Of a DNA stretch of 64,000 nt, positions 50,747 to 59,432 are shown in pieces; position 1 is the first letter of the stretch; each line of letters begins with the position of its first letter. The stretch lies in the NCBI RefSeq assembly GCF_900102425.1, contig NZ_FNBT01000001.1:1-64000 (forward strand). Reading direction: 5' to 3'. This DNA is from Blastococcus aurantiacus (lineage in GTDB: Bacteria; Actinomycetota; Actinomycetes; Mycobacteriales; Geodermatophilaceae). The position numbers were made by a program, and so were the translations under genes. The notes under the pieces are model-generated. The model saw only the letters and a list, made by a program, of their open reading frames with translations, had not been told where the DNA came from and did no database searches.

Positions 50747-50840
50747 GCGCTCCAGTGTCCACGCGCGGGGCCGGTGAGTTCCGGGACCGCGTGCGGTCGG
50801 ACCGTGCAGCGACCCGCCGCCCCTACCCGGAGGAGACGAC

Positions 50841-51401
50841 ATGGCCAAGCTGATCTACTCGATGATCACTTCGCTGGACGGCTACGCGGAGGCCGCCGAC
50901 GGCGGCGGCCTCGGCACCGGAGCCGACGACGAGGAGGTGCACACCTTCGTCGGCGACGTCTTCCGGCACGTCGGCACGTACCTCTACGGCCGGCGGATGT
51001 ACGAGACGATGGTCTTCTGGGAGACCGCGCACGCCGAGCCCGGCGCGCCCCCGCACATCGTGCAGTACGCGCGCGACTGGCAGGCCGCCGAGAAGGTCGT
51101 CTTCTCGACGACGTTGGAGTCGGTGTCCAGCGAGCGGACCAGGATCGAGCGGACCTTCGATCCGGACACGGTGCGCCGGCTCAAGGAGGAGGCCGACGCC
51201 GACCTCACCGTCGACGGCCCGACCCTGGCCGCCCAGGCGGTCGCCGCGGGCCTGGTGGACGAGTACCACCTGTTCGTGACCAGCACCTTGGTCGGGAGCG
51301 GGAAACGGTTCTTCCCGGACGGCGTCCGTCTGGACCTGGAGCTGGTCGAGGAGCGGGCCTTCGCCAGCGGCCTGGTCTACGCGCGCTACCGGACGCGGTG
51401 A
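50841..51401 (+). CDS. dihydrofolate reductase family protein (RibD C-terminal fold)
   Basis: 186 residues with GGAGGAGACGAC just before the ATG. LIYSMITSLDGYAEAADGG is the DHFR-like first strand, followed by GTYLYGRRMYETMVFWE (G-R-x-T/M-Y) and LTVDGPTLAAQAVAAGLVDEYHLFV (the nucleotide-binding G-G/P strand), then FFPDGVRLDLELVE. This is the YwjB/'deaminase-reductase' group, NADPH-dependent with unknown substrate; it is not true folate DHFR. Convergent with the sensor kinase gene, 5 bp apart. Confidence 0.9.
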   Translation: MAKLIYSMITSLDGYAEAADGGGLGTGADDEEVHTFVGDVFRHVGTYLYGRRMYETMVFWETAHAEPGAPPHIVQYARDWQAAEKVVFSTTLESVSSERTRIERTFDPDTVRRLKEEADADLTVDGPTLAAQAVAAGLVDEYHLFVTSTLVGSGKRFFPDGVRLDLELVEERAFASGLVYARYRTR

Positions 51402-51406
51402 ACCGG

Positions 51407-52846
51407 TCAACCGGCCGGTTCGGACAGCGGCAGCATCACCTGGAAGCGGGTGTCGCCGGGTCGCGAGGTCACCCGCAGGTCACCGCCGTGCCGCTTGACC
51501 ACGACCCGCCACGAGACGTCGAGACCGAGACCGGTGCCCTGACCGACCGGCTTGGTGGTGAAGAACGGCTCGAACACCCGCGATCGCAGCTCCTCCGGGA
51601 TGCCGGGGCCGGTGTCGGCGATCTCCACCAGCGCGCAGTCGCCGTCCCGGCCCGTCCGTACCGTGAGCGTGCCCTCGCCGTCCATCGCGTCGAGGGCGTT
51701 GACGATCAGGTTGGTCCACACCTGGTTGAGCTCGCCGGCGTAGGCCGGCACCTGCGGCAGGGTCCGGTCGTACTCCTTGACCACGGTGATCCCGGGCTTG
51801 ATCTTCCCGTTGAGCATCACCAGCGTGGCGTCCAGCCCGGCGTGCAGGTCGGTGGGCTGGTGCGGGGTGCGGTCCATCTGCGAGTACTGCTTGGCCGCGT
51901 CGACCAGGCCGGAGATCCGGTGCGTGCTGTCGGCGATCTCCACCAGCAGCGACTCGGCCTCGACGGTGTACGCCAGCCAGCGCAGCGCCGGCTCCAGGTT
52001 GGACGCCGACACCGCCGCAGGGACGCGGTCGAGGTCCTCGGGGCCCAGCCCGGCCGCGACGAACACCCCGGCCATCTCCCACGCCTGCTGGACGTCGTGG
52101 TCCTCGAGCCACTCGCCGAGCCCGTCCTCGAGGTCCGAGCGCTCCAGCGCGGTGAGCTCCCGTGCGGTACCGACGCGGGCGACGAACTCCTCCTGCAGGC
52201 CGGTCAGCGACCGCAGCACCTCGCCGTCGAGCTTGCCGTCGGCCAGCATCGCCAGCTTGTGGCGCATGCCGGCGAATCGGTCGCGCAGCGCGTCCGCCGC
52301 ACGGGACGCCGCCGCCGCCGGGTTGTTCAGCTCGTGGGTGAGGCCGGCGGTCAGCTTGCCCATCGCCAGCAGCCGTTCCCGTTGGCCGACCAGCTCGGCC
52401 GAGTTCCGCTGCCCGACGAACATGCCCTCGAGCAGGTGCACGGCCATCGGGTACCACTGCCGGAAGACCTCGGCGAACGGTCCGGCCGGCAGGGCCAGGA
52501 AGCGGCAGTCGGTGACCGCGCGGACCGTGGCCGGGTATCGCTGCTCCAGCCGGTCGCCGAAGTAGAACTGCACCGCGCCGGAGTAGACGCCGCGGTGCGA
52601 CGTCCGCACCGTCTCGACCTCGCTGCCGCCGACGAGGCGGGACATGGTCATCGTCCCCTCGAGCAGGACGAAGAAGCACTCCGCCGGCTCGCCCTCGACC
52701 GACACGTCGGTGCCCGCCGGGCACTCGACGACGTCGCCGTTGCCGGCCACCCACTCCAGCTGCCCCTCGTCGAGGTCCTCGAAGAGGAACAGCTCCCGCA
52801 GCTCGGCGGGCGCCAGCCGCGGCAGGGGCGTGCCCGGCGTGGTCAC
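51407..52846 (-). CDS. sensor histidine kinase with N-terminal cyclic-nucleotide-binding-like domain
   Basis: 479 residues from a GTG overlapping the upstream TGA (GTGA). Residues about 20-135 form a cNMP-binding/CRP-like barrel (VEGEPAECFFVLLEGTM, ALPAGPFAEVF). The phospho-accepting helix has His171 in THELNNPAAAA; the ATPase has NQVWTNLIVNALDAM (N box), IADTGPGIPEEL (G1), FTTKPVGQGTGLGLDV (F/G2). No TM helix, so it is a cytosolic sensor. The insert of about 120 residues between H-box and N-box is long and helical. Coupled translation with a response-regulator/flavoprotein makes a likely two-component redox pair. Confidence 0.92.
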   Translation of the reverse strand: MTTPGTPLPRLAPAELRELFLFEDLDEGQLEWVAGNGDVVECPAGTDVSVEGEPAECFFVLLEGTMTMSRLVGGSEVETVRTSHRGVYSGAVQFYFGDRLEQRYPATVRAVTDCRFLALPAGPFAEVFRQWYPMAVHLLEGMFVGQRNSAELVGQRERLLAMGKLTAGLTHELNNPAAAASRAADALRDRFAGMRHKLAMLADGKLDGEVLRSLTGLQEEFVARVGTARELTALERSDLEDGLGEWLEDHDVQQAWEMAGVFVAAGLGPEDLDRVPAAVSASNLEPALRWLAYTVEAESLLVEIADSTHRISGLVDAAKQYSQMDRTPHQPTDLHAGLDATLVMLNGKIKPGITVVKEYDRTLPQVPAYAGELNQVWTNLIVNALDAMDGEGTLTVRTGRDGDCALVEIADTGPGIPEELRSRVFEPFFTTKPVGQGTGLGLDVSWRVVVKRHGGDLRVTSRPGDTRFQVMLPLSEPAG

Positions 52847-54501
52847 CGCTCCCCCAGGTACCGGTGCACCAGGGTGACGGCCATGGCACCCTCGCCGACG
52901 GCCGAGGCGACCCGCTTGACCGACTCCGCCCGGACGTCACCGGCGACGAAGACGCCCGGCACGCTGGACTCCAGCAGGTAGGGGTCGCGGTCCAGCGTCC
53001 AGCCGTGCGGACGCCGGCCATCGCCCAGCAGCGAGGGACCGGTGGGGATGAATCCCCGCTCGTCACGCACCAGCGCACCGTCGAGCCAGTGCGTGCGCGG
53101 CTCCCCGCCGATGAAGACGAACAGGTGGCTGGCCTCGTAGGTGGTGCGCTCGCCGGTCCCGGCATCGAGCAGGGTGACCTGCTCGAGGTGGTCGGTGCCG
53201 TGCGCCTCGGCCACCGTCGTGCAGGTGTGCACGCGCACGTTGTCGATCGCGGCCAGTTGCTCGACGAGGTACTGGGACATCGATGCCTCGAGCGAGGGCC
53301 CGCGGACGAGCAGGTGCACCGAGCGGGCGTACCGGGCGAAGAACACCGCTGCCTGCCCCGCCGAGTTCGCGCCGCCGACGATGAAGACCGCCCGGTCGGC
53401 GCACGCGGCGGCCTCGGTCATGGCCGAGCCGTAGTAGACGCCGCGGCCGGTGAGCCCGTCGGCGCCCGGCACACCGAGGCTCCGGTAGGACACCCCGGTG
53501 GCCAGGACGACGGCGTGCGCGGCGATGGTGCTGCCGTCGTCGAAGCGCAGCACCCGCTTGGAGCCGTGCGCCTCCAGGGCCACGCAGTCCCGGGTGAGCA
53601 GCAGCTCGGCGCCGAACTTCCGGGCCTGGCGGCGGGCCCGGTCGGCCAGCTGGCCGCCGGAGATCCCGTTCGGGAAGCCGAGGTAGTTCTCGATCCGGCT
53701 GCTCTGCCCGGCCTGGCCGCCGGTGGCCTCGCGCTCGACCAGCACCGTCCGAAGGCCCTCCGAGGCGCCGTAGACCGCCGCGCCCAGCCCGGCCGGCCCC
53801 CCGCCGACGACGACGAGGTCGTAGAACTCGGATTCGGCGGAGACGCTCAGGCCCACGACCGAGGCGAGCTCGCTCTCCGTCGGCGCCTTCAGCACGACCC
53901 CGTCCGGGGTGATGATCACCGGCACGTCGTCGGCGGTGGCGCCGGCCGCCTCGAGCATGCGCTCGCCCTCCGCCTCGTCGGCGCCGTACCAGCGGTACGG
54001 GACGGCGTTGCGGGCCAGCAGGTCACGCGCCCGGAACGACGGCGCCGACCACCGGTGGCCGACGAGCTTGACCTCGCCGACGACGGCCTCGAGGCTCTCC
54101 CGCCACGCCTCGATCATCTGGTCGACGACCGGGTAGAGCTTCTCCTCGGGCGGGTCCCACGGCTTGAGCAGGTAGGCGTCGACGTCGACGACGTTGATGG
54201 CCTGGATGGCGGCGTCGGTGTCGGCGTAGGCGGTGAGCAGGGCCCGCCGTGCCCGCGGGAAGAGATCCATGGCGCGCTCGAGGAACTCGATGCCGTTCAT
54301 CTCCGGCATCCGGTAGTCGGCCAGGACCGCGACCACCGTGTCCCCGCGCAGCTTCAGCTCCCGCAGCGCGTCGAGCGCCTCCGGCCCGGACGACGCGCGC
54401 AGCACGCGGTACTCCTCGCCGTACCGGCGCCGGAGGTCCCGGGCGACGGCGCGGGACACCCCGGGGTCGTCGTCCACGCTGAGGAGGACCGGTCTGCCCA
54501 C
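52843..54501 (-). CDS. response regulator fused to thioredoxin reductase-like FAD protein
   Basis: 552 residues. Receiver domain (1-125): acidic pocket D10-D12, phospho-Asp D62 (LADYRMPEMNG), LLTAYADTD and K of LLKPWDP. Residues about 143-217 make a glutaredoxin/thioredoxin-fold domain without cysteines (GHRWSAPSFRARDLL). The rest is a TrxR/AhpF-type flavoprotein: FAD site VVVGGGPAGLGAAVYGASEG, NAD(P) site FIVGGANSAGQAAVFFARY, and GVFVAGDVRAESVKRVASAVGEGA. The redox CxxC of thioredoxin reductase is missing; that loop reads YYGSAMTEAAAC. So it may be an NADPH sensor or reductase gated by phosphorylation rather than a thioredoxin reductase. Confidence 0.92.
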   Translation of the reverse strand: MGRPVLLSVDDDPGVSRAVARDLRRRYGEEYRVLRASSGPEALDALRELKLRGDTVVAVLADYRMPEMNGIEFLERAMDLFPRARRALLTAYADTDAAIQAINVVDVDAYLLKPWDPPEEKLYPVVDQMIEAWRESLEAVVGEVKLVGHRWSAPSFRARDLLARNAVPYRWYGADEAEGERMLEAAGATADDVPVIITPDGVVLKAPTESELASVVGLSVSAESEFYDLVVVGGGPAGLGAAVYGASEGLRTVLVEREATGGQAGQSSRIENYLGFPNGISGGQLADRARRQARKFGAELLLTRDCVALEAHGSKRVLRFDDGSTIAAHAVVLATGVSYRSLGVPGADGLTGRGVYYGSAMTEAAACADRAVFIVGGANSAGQAAVFFARYARSVHLLVRGPSLEASMSQYLVEQLAAIDNVRVHTCTTVAEAHGTDHLEQVTLLDAGTGERTTYEASHLFVFIGGEPRTHWLDGALVRDERGFIPTGPSLLGDGRRPHGWTLDRDPYLLESSVPGVFVAGDVRAESVKRVASAVGEGAMAVTLVHRYLGER

Positions 54502-54692
54502 GTGCGCTCCTGTCCCGCGCCGGCCTCGTCCCGGCCACCCGCCGGGCCGGCCTCCGGAGGTGCGAGCAGGAGGCTGTCCCTCGCGTGCCGGCGATGACGC
54601 TAGTCCGACGGATGCCTGCTGCGCACCTCTCCGGTGGGGGCGCCGCCCTGCATCGCCCGACCCGCCTCGGCGCCTGTGCCAGGCTGCTCGGC

Positions 54693-55271
54693 GTGCCCGA
54701 CGTGCCCACCACGGAGACGGACGCCGCCCGCCCTCCTCTGCCGGTCCGGCTGCCCGTGCCGGGCGCCGACGTCGCCGAGGCGACGGCGACGCTGACCGAG
54801 CTCTCCCGGCGGTTGGCGCAGCAGCGGCCGAGGCACCACGGGCTGCTCGAGCTGACGGTCCGGCGGTCCGGCGAGGTGCGGCTCACCCGTACCCACCAGG
54901 CGAACTCGCGCTTCCCGATCGTCTACCCGACGGTGACCGGCCGGCTCGTGGCCGAGCCGGCCGCCGTGCACCTGGTCGGGGAGGCCCGCCCGTCGCGCTT
55001 CCACGTCCGCACCACCGCGGGCATGGCGGTGGCCGGCGTACCGCTGCTGTTCGCCGGGCTCACCGCGCTGTTCGGGCTGGACACCGACGGGAACGTCGCT
55101 CGGATCCTCCTGCTGCTGCTCGTCGTCGGCGCGGTGGCCGTGGTGCGCTGGGAGGCACGCCGACCCCGCCGGGGCTTCCCGGCGGAGGTGCACGGGCTGC
55201 TCCAGGGCCTCACCGACGAGCTGGCCCCCGACCGACCGCCGGCCGCCGGCCCGGCGGCCGACGGCCGGTAG
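54693..55271 (+). CDS. hypothetical membrane protein
   Basis: 192 residues from the GTG at 54693; the frame is open 36 codons further up, but that part looks non-coding. A soluble N-terminal domain (LLELTVRRSGEVRLTRTHQ, RFPIVYPTVTGRLV) is followed by two hydrophobic helices about 108-128 (GMAVAGVPLLFAGLTALFGL) and 136-152 (ILLLLLVVGAVAVV), and a basic tail with GFPAEVHGLLQGL. I do not recognise the family. Stop is 4 bp from the convergent aldehyde dehydrogenase gene. Confidence 0.6.
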   Translation: MPDVPTTETDAARPPLPVRLPVPGADVAEATATLTELSRRLAQQRPRHHGLLELTVRRSGEVRLTRTHQANSRFPIVYPTVTGRLVAEPAAVHLVGEARPSRFHVRTTAGMAVAGVPLLFAGLTALFGLDTDGNVARILLLLLVVGAVAVVRWEARRPRRGFPAEVHGLLQGLTDELAPDRPPAAGPAADGR

Positions 55272-55275
55272 CGCG

Positions 55276-56700
55276 CTACTCCGCCGCAGCGCCGGCGGTG
55301 TCGCCCTCGCCCTGCTCGCTGCTGGGCGGGCCGACCCAGACCGTCTTGGCGTTCGTGAACTCCCGCATCCCGAGCTCGGTCAGCTCGCGGCCGTAGCCGC
55401 TCTGCTTCACCCCGCCGAAGGGCAGCTCCGGGTAGCTGGTGGTCATGCCGTTGATGAAGGCCATGCCCGACTCGATGTCGCGGACGAACTGCGCGCGCTC
55501 GTCCTCGTCCTCGCTCCAGAGGTTGCTGCCCAGGCCGTAGGGGTGGCTGTTGGCGATCTCGATCGCCTCGTCGAGCGAGTCCACGACGAAGAGCGCGGCC
55601 ACCGGCCCGAACACCTCCTCGGCGTAGAGGTCCATCTCGGGGGTGATGTCGGCCAGCAGTGTGGGCTCGTAGAACCAGCCGGGCCGGTCCACCCGCTTCC
55701 CGCCGGCCAGCACGGTCGCCCCCTTGCCGACGGCGTCCTGCACGTACTTCTCGACGTCCTCCAGCCCGGACTCCGTGGCCAGCGGGCCGACCTGCGTCCC
55801 CTCGTCCATCGGGTCGCCGACGGTGAGGTCGGCGATCTTCGCGGCGAACAGCCGGGTGAACTCCTCGGCGACGTCGCGGTGCACGAAGAACCGCTTGGCG
55901 GCGATGCAGCTCTGGCCGTTGTTCTGGTTCCGGGAGGTGACCGCAACCTCCGCCGCGCGGTCCAGGTGCGCCGACGGCATCACGATGAACGGGTCGCTGC
56001 CGCCCAGCTCGAGGACGGTGGGCTTGAGCGCGTCGCCCGCGATGGAGGCGACCGACTGGCCGGCCGGGGCGCTGCCGGTGAGCGTCGCCGCGGCCACGCG
56101 GTCGTCGCGCAGCACCTGCTCGATGGTCGAGGACCCGATGAGCAGGGTCTGGAAGACGTGGTCGGGGAAGCCCGCCTTCCCGAACAGCTCCTCCATGTAC
56201 AGGGCGGTCTGCGGCACGTTGCTCGCGTGCTTGAGCAGCCCGACGTTGCCGGCCATGAGCGCCGGCGCGGCGAAGCGCATCGCCTGCCAGAGCGGGAAGT
56301 TCCACGGCATGACGGCCAGCACCACGCCGAGCGGCTGGTGGACGACGTAGGCCTCGGTCGCCTTCACCGCCTCGGCGTCGTAGCGCTGGGGTTCGAGCAG
56401 CGCCGGTCCGTGCTCGGCGTACCAGCGCAGCGCCTCGGCGCACTTGCCCACCTCGGCCTTGGCGGAGGCGAGGGTCTTGCCCATCTCGGTGGTCATCAGC
56501 TCGGCGACCGCCTCGGTGTCGCTGTCCAGCACGTCCGCGGCCGACCGCAGCCAGCCGGCCCGCTCCTGCGGGGTGGTGCGGCGGTAGGTCCGCGCGGCGG
56601 CGGCCGCGCGCGCGAGCTTCTCCTCGAGCGCCTCGTCCGAGAGCGGCTCGAAGGTCTTCAGCGTCTTCCCGGTCGTCGGGTTGATGGTGGCGATGGCCAT
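55276..56700 (-). CDS. gabD: NAD(P)-dependent succinate-semialdehyde dehydrogenase
   Basis: 474 residues. ALDH fold with PWNFPLWQAMRFAAPALMAGN, the general-base Glu in LELGGSDPFIVM, the catalytic Cys in NNGQSCIAAKRF, and EEVFGPVAALFVVDSLDEAI plus ELPFGGVKQSGYGREL at the end. INPTTGKTLKTFEPLSDEAL at the start and the GSDPFIVM variant match mycobacterial GabD1-type enzymes. Oxidises succinate semialdehyde to succinate; a GABA link is not seen, but the amino-acid permease gene is the divergent neighbour. The RBS before the ATG is GGAGGGATCCACC. Confidence 0.9.
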   Translation of the reverse strand: MAIATINPTTGKTLKTFEPLSDEALEEKLARAAAAARTYRRTTPQERAGWLRSAADVLDSDTEAVAELMTTEMGKTLASAKAEVGKCAEALRWYAEHGPALLEPQRYDAEAVKATEAYVVHQPLGVVLAVMPWNFPLWQAMRFAAPALMAGNVGLLKHASNVPQTALYMEELFGKAGFPDHVFQTLLIGSSTIEQVLRDDRVAAATLTGSAPAGQSVASIAGDALKPTVLELGGSDPFIVMPSAHLDRAAEVAVTSRNQNNGQSCIAAKRFFVHRDVAEEFTRLFAAKIADLTVGDPMDEGTQVGPLATESGLEDVEKYVQDAVGKGATVLAGGKRVDRPGWFYEPTLLADITPEMDLYAEEVFGPVAALFVVDSLDEAIEIANSHPYGLGSNLWSEDEDERAQFVRDIESGMAFINGMTTSYPELPFGGVKQSGYGRELTELGMREFTNAKTVWVGPPSSEQGEGDTAGAAAE

Positions 56701-56803
56701 GGTGGATCCCTCCGTCGTTCGCGCAGCTGACCTGCCCGGGCCGCCGCGGGTGAAACGGTCGCTCCGCCGAGCGGACCGCCGCGGGCGGACCTAGCGTGCC
56801 GCC

Positions 56804-58294
56804 GTGGACCTCTTCCGGACCAAGCCCGTGGAGCGGATCGCCGCGGACGCCGCGGGCGAGGGCGGGGGCGAGGGCGGCCCGGTCGGCCGGCTGCGCCGCT
56901 CGCTCGGCGCCCGGCACCTGGTCGGCTTCGGCATCGGCGTCGTCATCGGGACCGGCATCTTCACGCTCACCGGCATCGAGGCCCGCGACACCGCCGGCCC
57001 GGCGGTGGTGCTCAGCTTCGCCGTCGCCGGGGTCGTGGCCCTGTTGGCCGCGCTCTGCTACGCCGAGCTGGCCTCCAGCGTGCCGACGGCGGGCAGCGCC
57101 TACTCCTACGCGTACGCGACCGTCGGCGAGCTGATCGCCTGGATCATCGGGTGGGACCTCTTCCTCGAGTTCGCCCTCGGCGCCGCCGTGGTGGCCCGCG
57201 GCTGGTCGGGCTACGTGGGCAACCTGCTGGACCTCCCGCCCTCGCTGTTCGGCGAGGAGGCGCCGGTCAACGTCGGCGCGATCCTGATCGTCGTCGTCCT
57301 CACCGTGGTGGCTGCCCTCGGCATCAGGGAGTCGGCCCGCATCACCAGCGCGCTGGTCGTCGTGAAGGTCGCGATCTGCGTCTTCGTCGTCGTGGCCGGC
57401 GCCTGGTTCGTGCGCGGCGCCAACCTGACCCCGTTCGTCCCGCCGGGCCGGTCCAGCGACTCCGGCGGCGGTCTGGACCAGCCGCTGATCTCGGCGGTCG
57501 CGGGGCTGGAGCCGGCGGTCTTCGGCGTCGGCGGGGTGCTCACCGCGGCTGCGGTCGTCTTCTTCTCCTACACCGGCTTCGAGGCCGTGGCCAACCTCTC
57601 CGAGGAGACGAAGCGGCCTTCCCGCGACGTCCCCCTGGGTCTCCTCGGCACGTTGGGTCTGGCGACCGCGCTCTACATCGGCGTCTCGTTCGTGCTGGTC
57701 GGCATGGTCGACTACCGCGACATCGACCCCGGCGCCCCGATCGCCGACGCCTTCGACCAGGTGGGCCTGGGCTGGGCCTCGTCGCTGGTGTCGATCGCAG
57801 CCGTCGCCGGACTGACGTCGGTGATCCTGGTCGACCTGATCACCATGACCCGCATCGGCTTCGCCATGGGCCGCGACGGCCTGCTGCCGCAGGCGGTGGC
57901 GCGGGTCAGCCCCCGCACCGGGACGCCGGTGCGCATGACGCTGCTGTTCGCCGCGCTCGTGCTGGTCATGGCGGCCTTCGTGCCGCTGGCCGAGCTCGCG
58001 AACCTGGTCAGCATCGGCACGCTGTTCGCCTTCCTGCTGGTGTCGGCCGCCGTCCCCGTGCTGCGGTGGACCCGGCCCGACCTCGAGCGCCCCTTCCGGG
58101 TGCCGTTCTCCCCGGTGGTCCCGCTGCTGTCCGCCCTGGCCTGCCTCTACCTGATGGCCAACCTGAGCCTGGAGACCTGGCTGCGCTTCCTGCTGTGGCT
58201 GGCGCTGGGGCTGGTCGTCTACGCCGCGTACGGCTACCGGCACTCCCGGCTGCGCCGCGAGGACGCCGCCCCGCGGGCGGCCGGCACCGCCTGA
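56804..58294 (+). CDS. APC family amino-acid permease (cationic amino-acid transporter type)
   Basis: 496 residues from a GTG. Twelve or more TM helices; the first carries GFGIGVVIGTGIFTLTGIEA (the unwound GxGxGTGIF substrate helix), then YAELASSVPTAGSAYSYAYATVGELIAWIIGWDLFLEFALG, given in parts, and VFFSYTGFEAVANLSEETKRPSRDVP on helix 6, also in parts. This is the CAT/YfnA subgroup that imports amino acids with protons. A 'P-x-G-S-A-Y' motif fits basic or neutral amino acid uptake. Divergent from gabD with a 100 bp gap. Confidence 0.93.
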   Translation: MDLFRTKPVERIAADAAGEGGGEGGPVGRLRRSLGARHLVGFGIGVVIGTGIFTLTGIEARDTAGPAVVLSFAVAGVVALLAALCYAELASSVPTAGSAYSYAYATVGELIAWIIGWDLFLEFALGAAVVARGWSGYVGNLLDLPPSLFGEEAPVNVGAILIVVVLTVVAALGIRESARITSALVVVKVAICVFVVVAGAWFVRGANLTPFVPPGRSSDSGGGLDQPLISAVAGLEPAVFGVGGVLTAAAVVFFSYTGFEAVANLSEETKRPSRDVPLGLLGTLGLATALYIGVSFVLVGMVDYRDIDPGAPIADAFDQVGLGWASSLVSIAAVAGLTSVILVDLITMTRIGFAMGRDGLLPQAVARVSPRTGTPVRMTLLFAALVLVMAAFVPLAELANLVSIGTLFAFLLVSAAVPVLRWTRPDLERPFRVPFSPVVPLLSALACLYLMANLSLETWLRFLLWLALGLVVYAAYGYRHSRLRREDAAPRAAGTA

Positions 58295-58401
58295 GCGGCT
58301 CCGCCCCCCGGCCGGCCTTGCATGACCACCGCTCCCCCGGGGTAGGGGGGCGGTGGCGTGGCCCGGCGGGGAGGGCTGCATCGACGTACGGGGGCTGATC
58401 G

Positions 58402-59385
58402 GTGAGCGTGCTCGGCACGTCCGGCTGCGCGCTGTCGGGGGGCCGTGAGCACCGGCACGACGGCCTGGTCTGCGACGGCGACGAGCACCTGGTGCGCGCG
58501 GCGGCGCCCTTCCTGCAGGCGGGGCTGGAGGCCGGCGAAGCGGCGGTGATCGCGACGACACCGCGCGCGGCCGGGGCGCTGCGCGACGCCGTCGGGAGCC
58601 ATCCGCTGCTGCACGTGGTGGATCGCGCCGGCGCCTACCAGGGGCGCACGCCGACGGCGATCACGTCGCTGCGGCGGCTGACCGACCGCTACACCGGGGA
58701 CGGCGTGCCTCGGGTGCGCGTGGTCGGCGAGGTCGACTTCGGCGCCACCGAGCGGCACTGGCTGGAGTGGCAGCGCTACGAGTCCGTGGTCAACGAGGCC
58801 CTCGCAGGGCGGCCGCTGTGGGGGCTGTGCGTCTTCGACGCACGGCGGCTGCCCGCTCCGCTGCTGGACGCCGCCCTCGCCACGCACCCGGCACTGCTGG
58901 AGCCCGGCGGTGCACCCGCGGACAACCCGCGCTTCGTGGACCCGGCGGACTACCTGCGCGACCTGCCCGTCCCGGAGGAGCCGCTGGAGGCCACGCCGCC
59001 GCGGCTGACCGCTCTGGACGTCCGGGAGTTCGTGGGCCTCCGGCACGCCCTGGCAACCGAGCTGGCCGGCACCCGCGCCCACCCGGACGCCGTCGAGGAC
59101 CTCCTGCTCGCCGCCGACGAGATGGTGTCCAACGCCGTGCGCCACGGCGCCCCACCGGTGAGCCTGCGGCTGTGGACGGCCGAGGACCGGATCGTGTGCA
59201 CCATCGGCGACGGCGGCCCCGGCTGGGACAACGCGTTCGCCGGGTACGGGCCCGCCCACGGCGACGACCTGTCCCGCGGCGGCATGGGCCTGTGGCTGGC
59301 CCGCCAGCTGTGCGACCACGTCGACATCTCCGGCGGGCCCGGCGGCGACGGCGTCCGGGTGCGGCTCACGGTGCGGCTGCGCTGA
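58402..59385 (+). CDS. MEDS domain / HATPase anti-sigma-type regulator
   Basis: 327 residues. N-terminal MEDS (DcmR-like sensory) domain about 17-175: LVRAAAPFLQAGLEAGEAAVIATT, RVVGEVDFG, ALAGRPLWGLCVFDARRLP. C-terminal RsbW/HATPase_c_2 domain about 205-325: LLLAADEMVSNAVRHGAPP (N box), IGDGGPGWDNAF, and RGGMGLWLARQLCDHVDI. Such fusions are found as 'anti-sigma factor RsbA family' proteins that phosphorylate an anti-anti-sigma factor. No histidine phospho-acceptor domain is visible, so it is not a classic sensor kinase. It stands alone, 107 bp after the permease gene. Confidence 0.88.
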   Translation: MSVLGTSGCALSGGREHRHDGLVCDGDEHLVRAAAPFLQAGLEAGEAAVIATTPRAAGALRDAVGSHPLLHVVDRAGAYQGRTPTAITSLRRLTDRYTGDGVPRVRVVGEVDFGATERHWLEWQRYESVVNEALAGRPLWGLCVFDARRLPAPLLDAALATHPALLEPGGAPADNPRFVDPADYLRDLPVPEEPLEATPPRLTALDVREFVGLRHALATELAGTRAHPDAVEDLLLAADEMVSNAVRHGAPPVSLRLWTAEDRIVCTIGDGGPGWDNAFAGYGPAHGDDLSRGGMGLWLARQLCDHVDISGGPGGDGVRVRLTVRLR

Positions 59386-59432
59386 GCCGGCGCCCGGCAG
59401 CTCCGGGACCCCCGTACCGGACCGACCGACGG

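Noticed and set aside
49457-52981. 1174-codon plus-strand open frame
   Set aside because: Antisense to the Fe-S subunit, the hypothetical gene and the sensor kinase; low-complexity His/Gln/Arg text typical of GC-rich antisense frames.
52843-54501. Plain thioredoxin reductase (trxB)
   Set aside because: It has an N-terminal receiver domain and lacks the CxxC redox motif, so the trxB name would mislead.
54923-58561. 1212-codon minus-strand open frame
   Set aside because: Shadow of gabD, the permease and flanks; the genuine genes have full motif sets.
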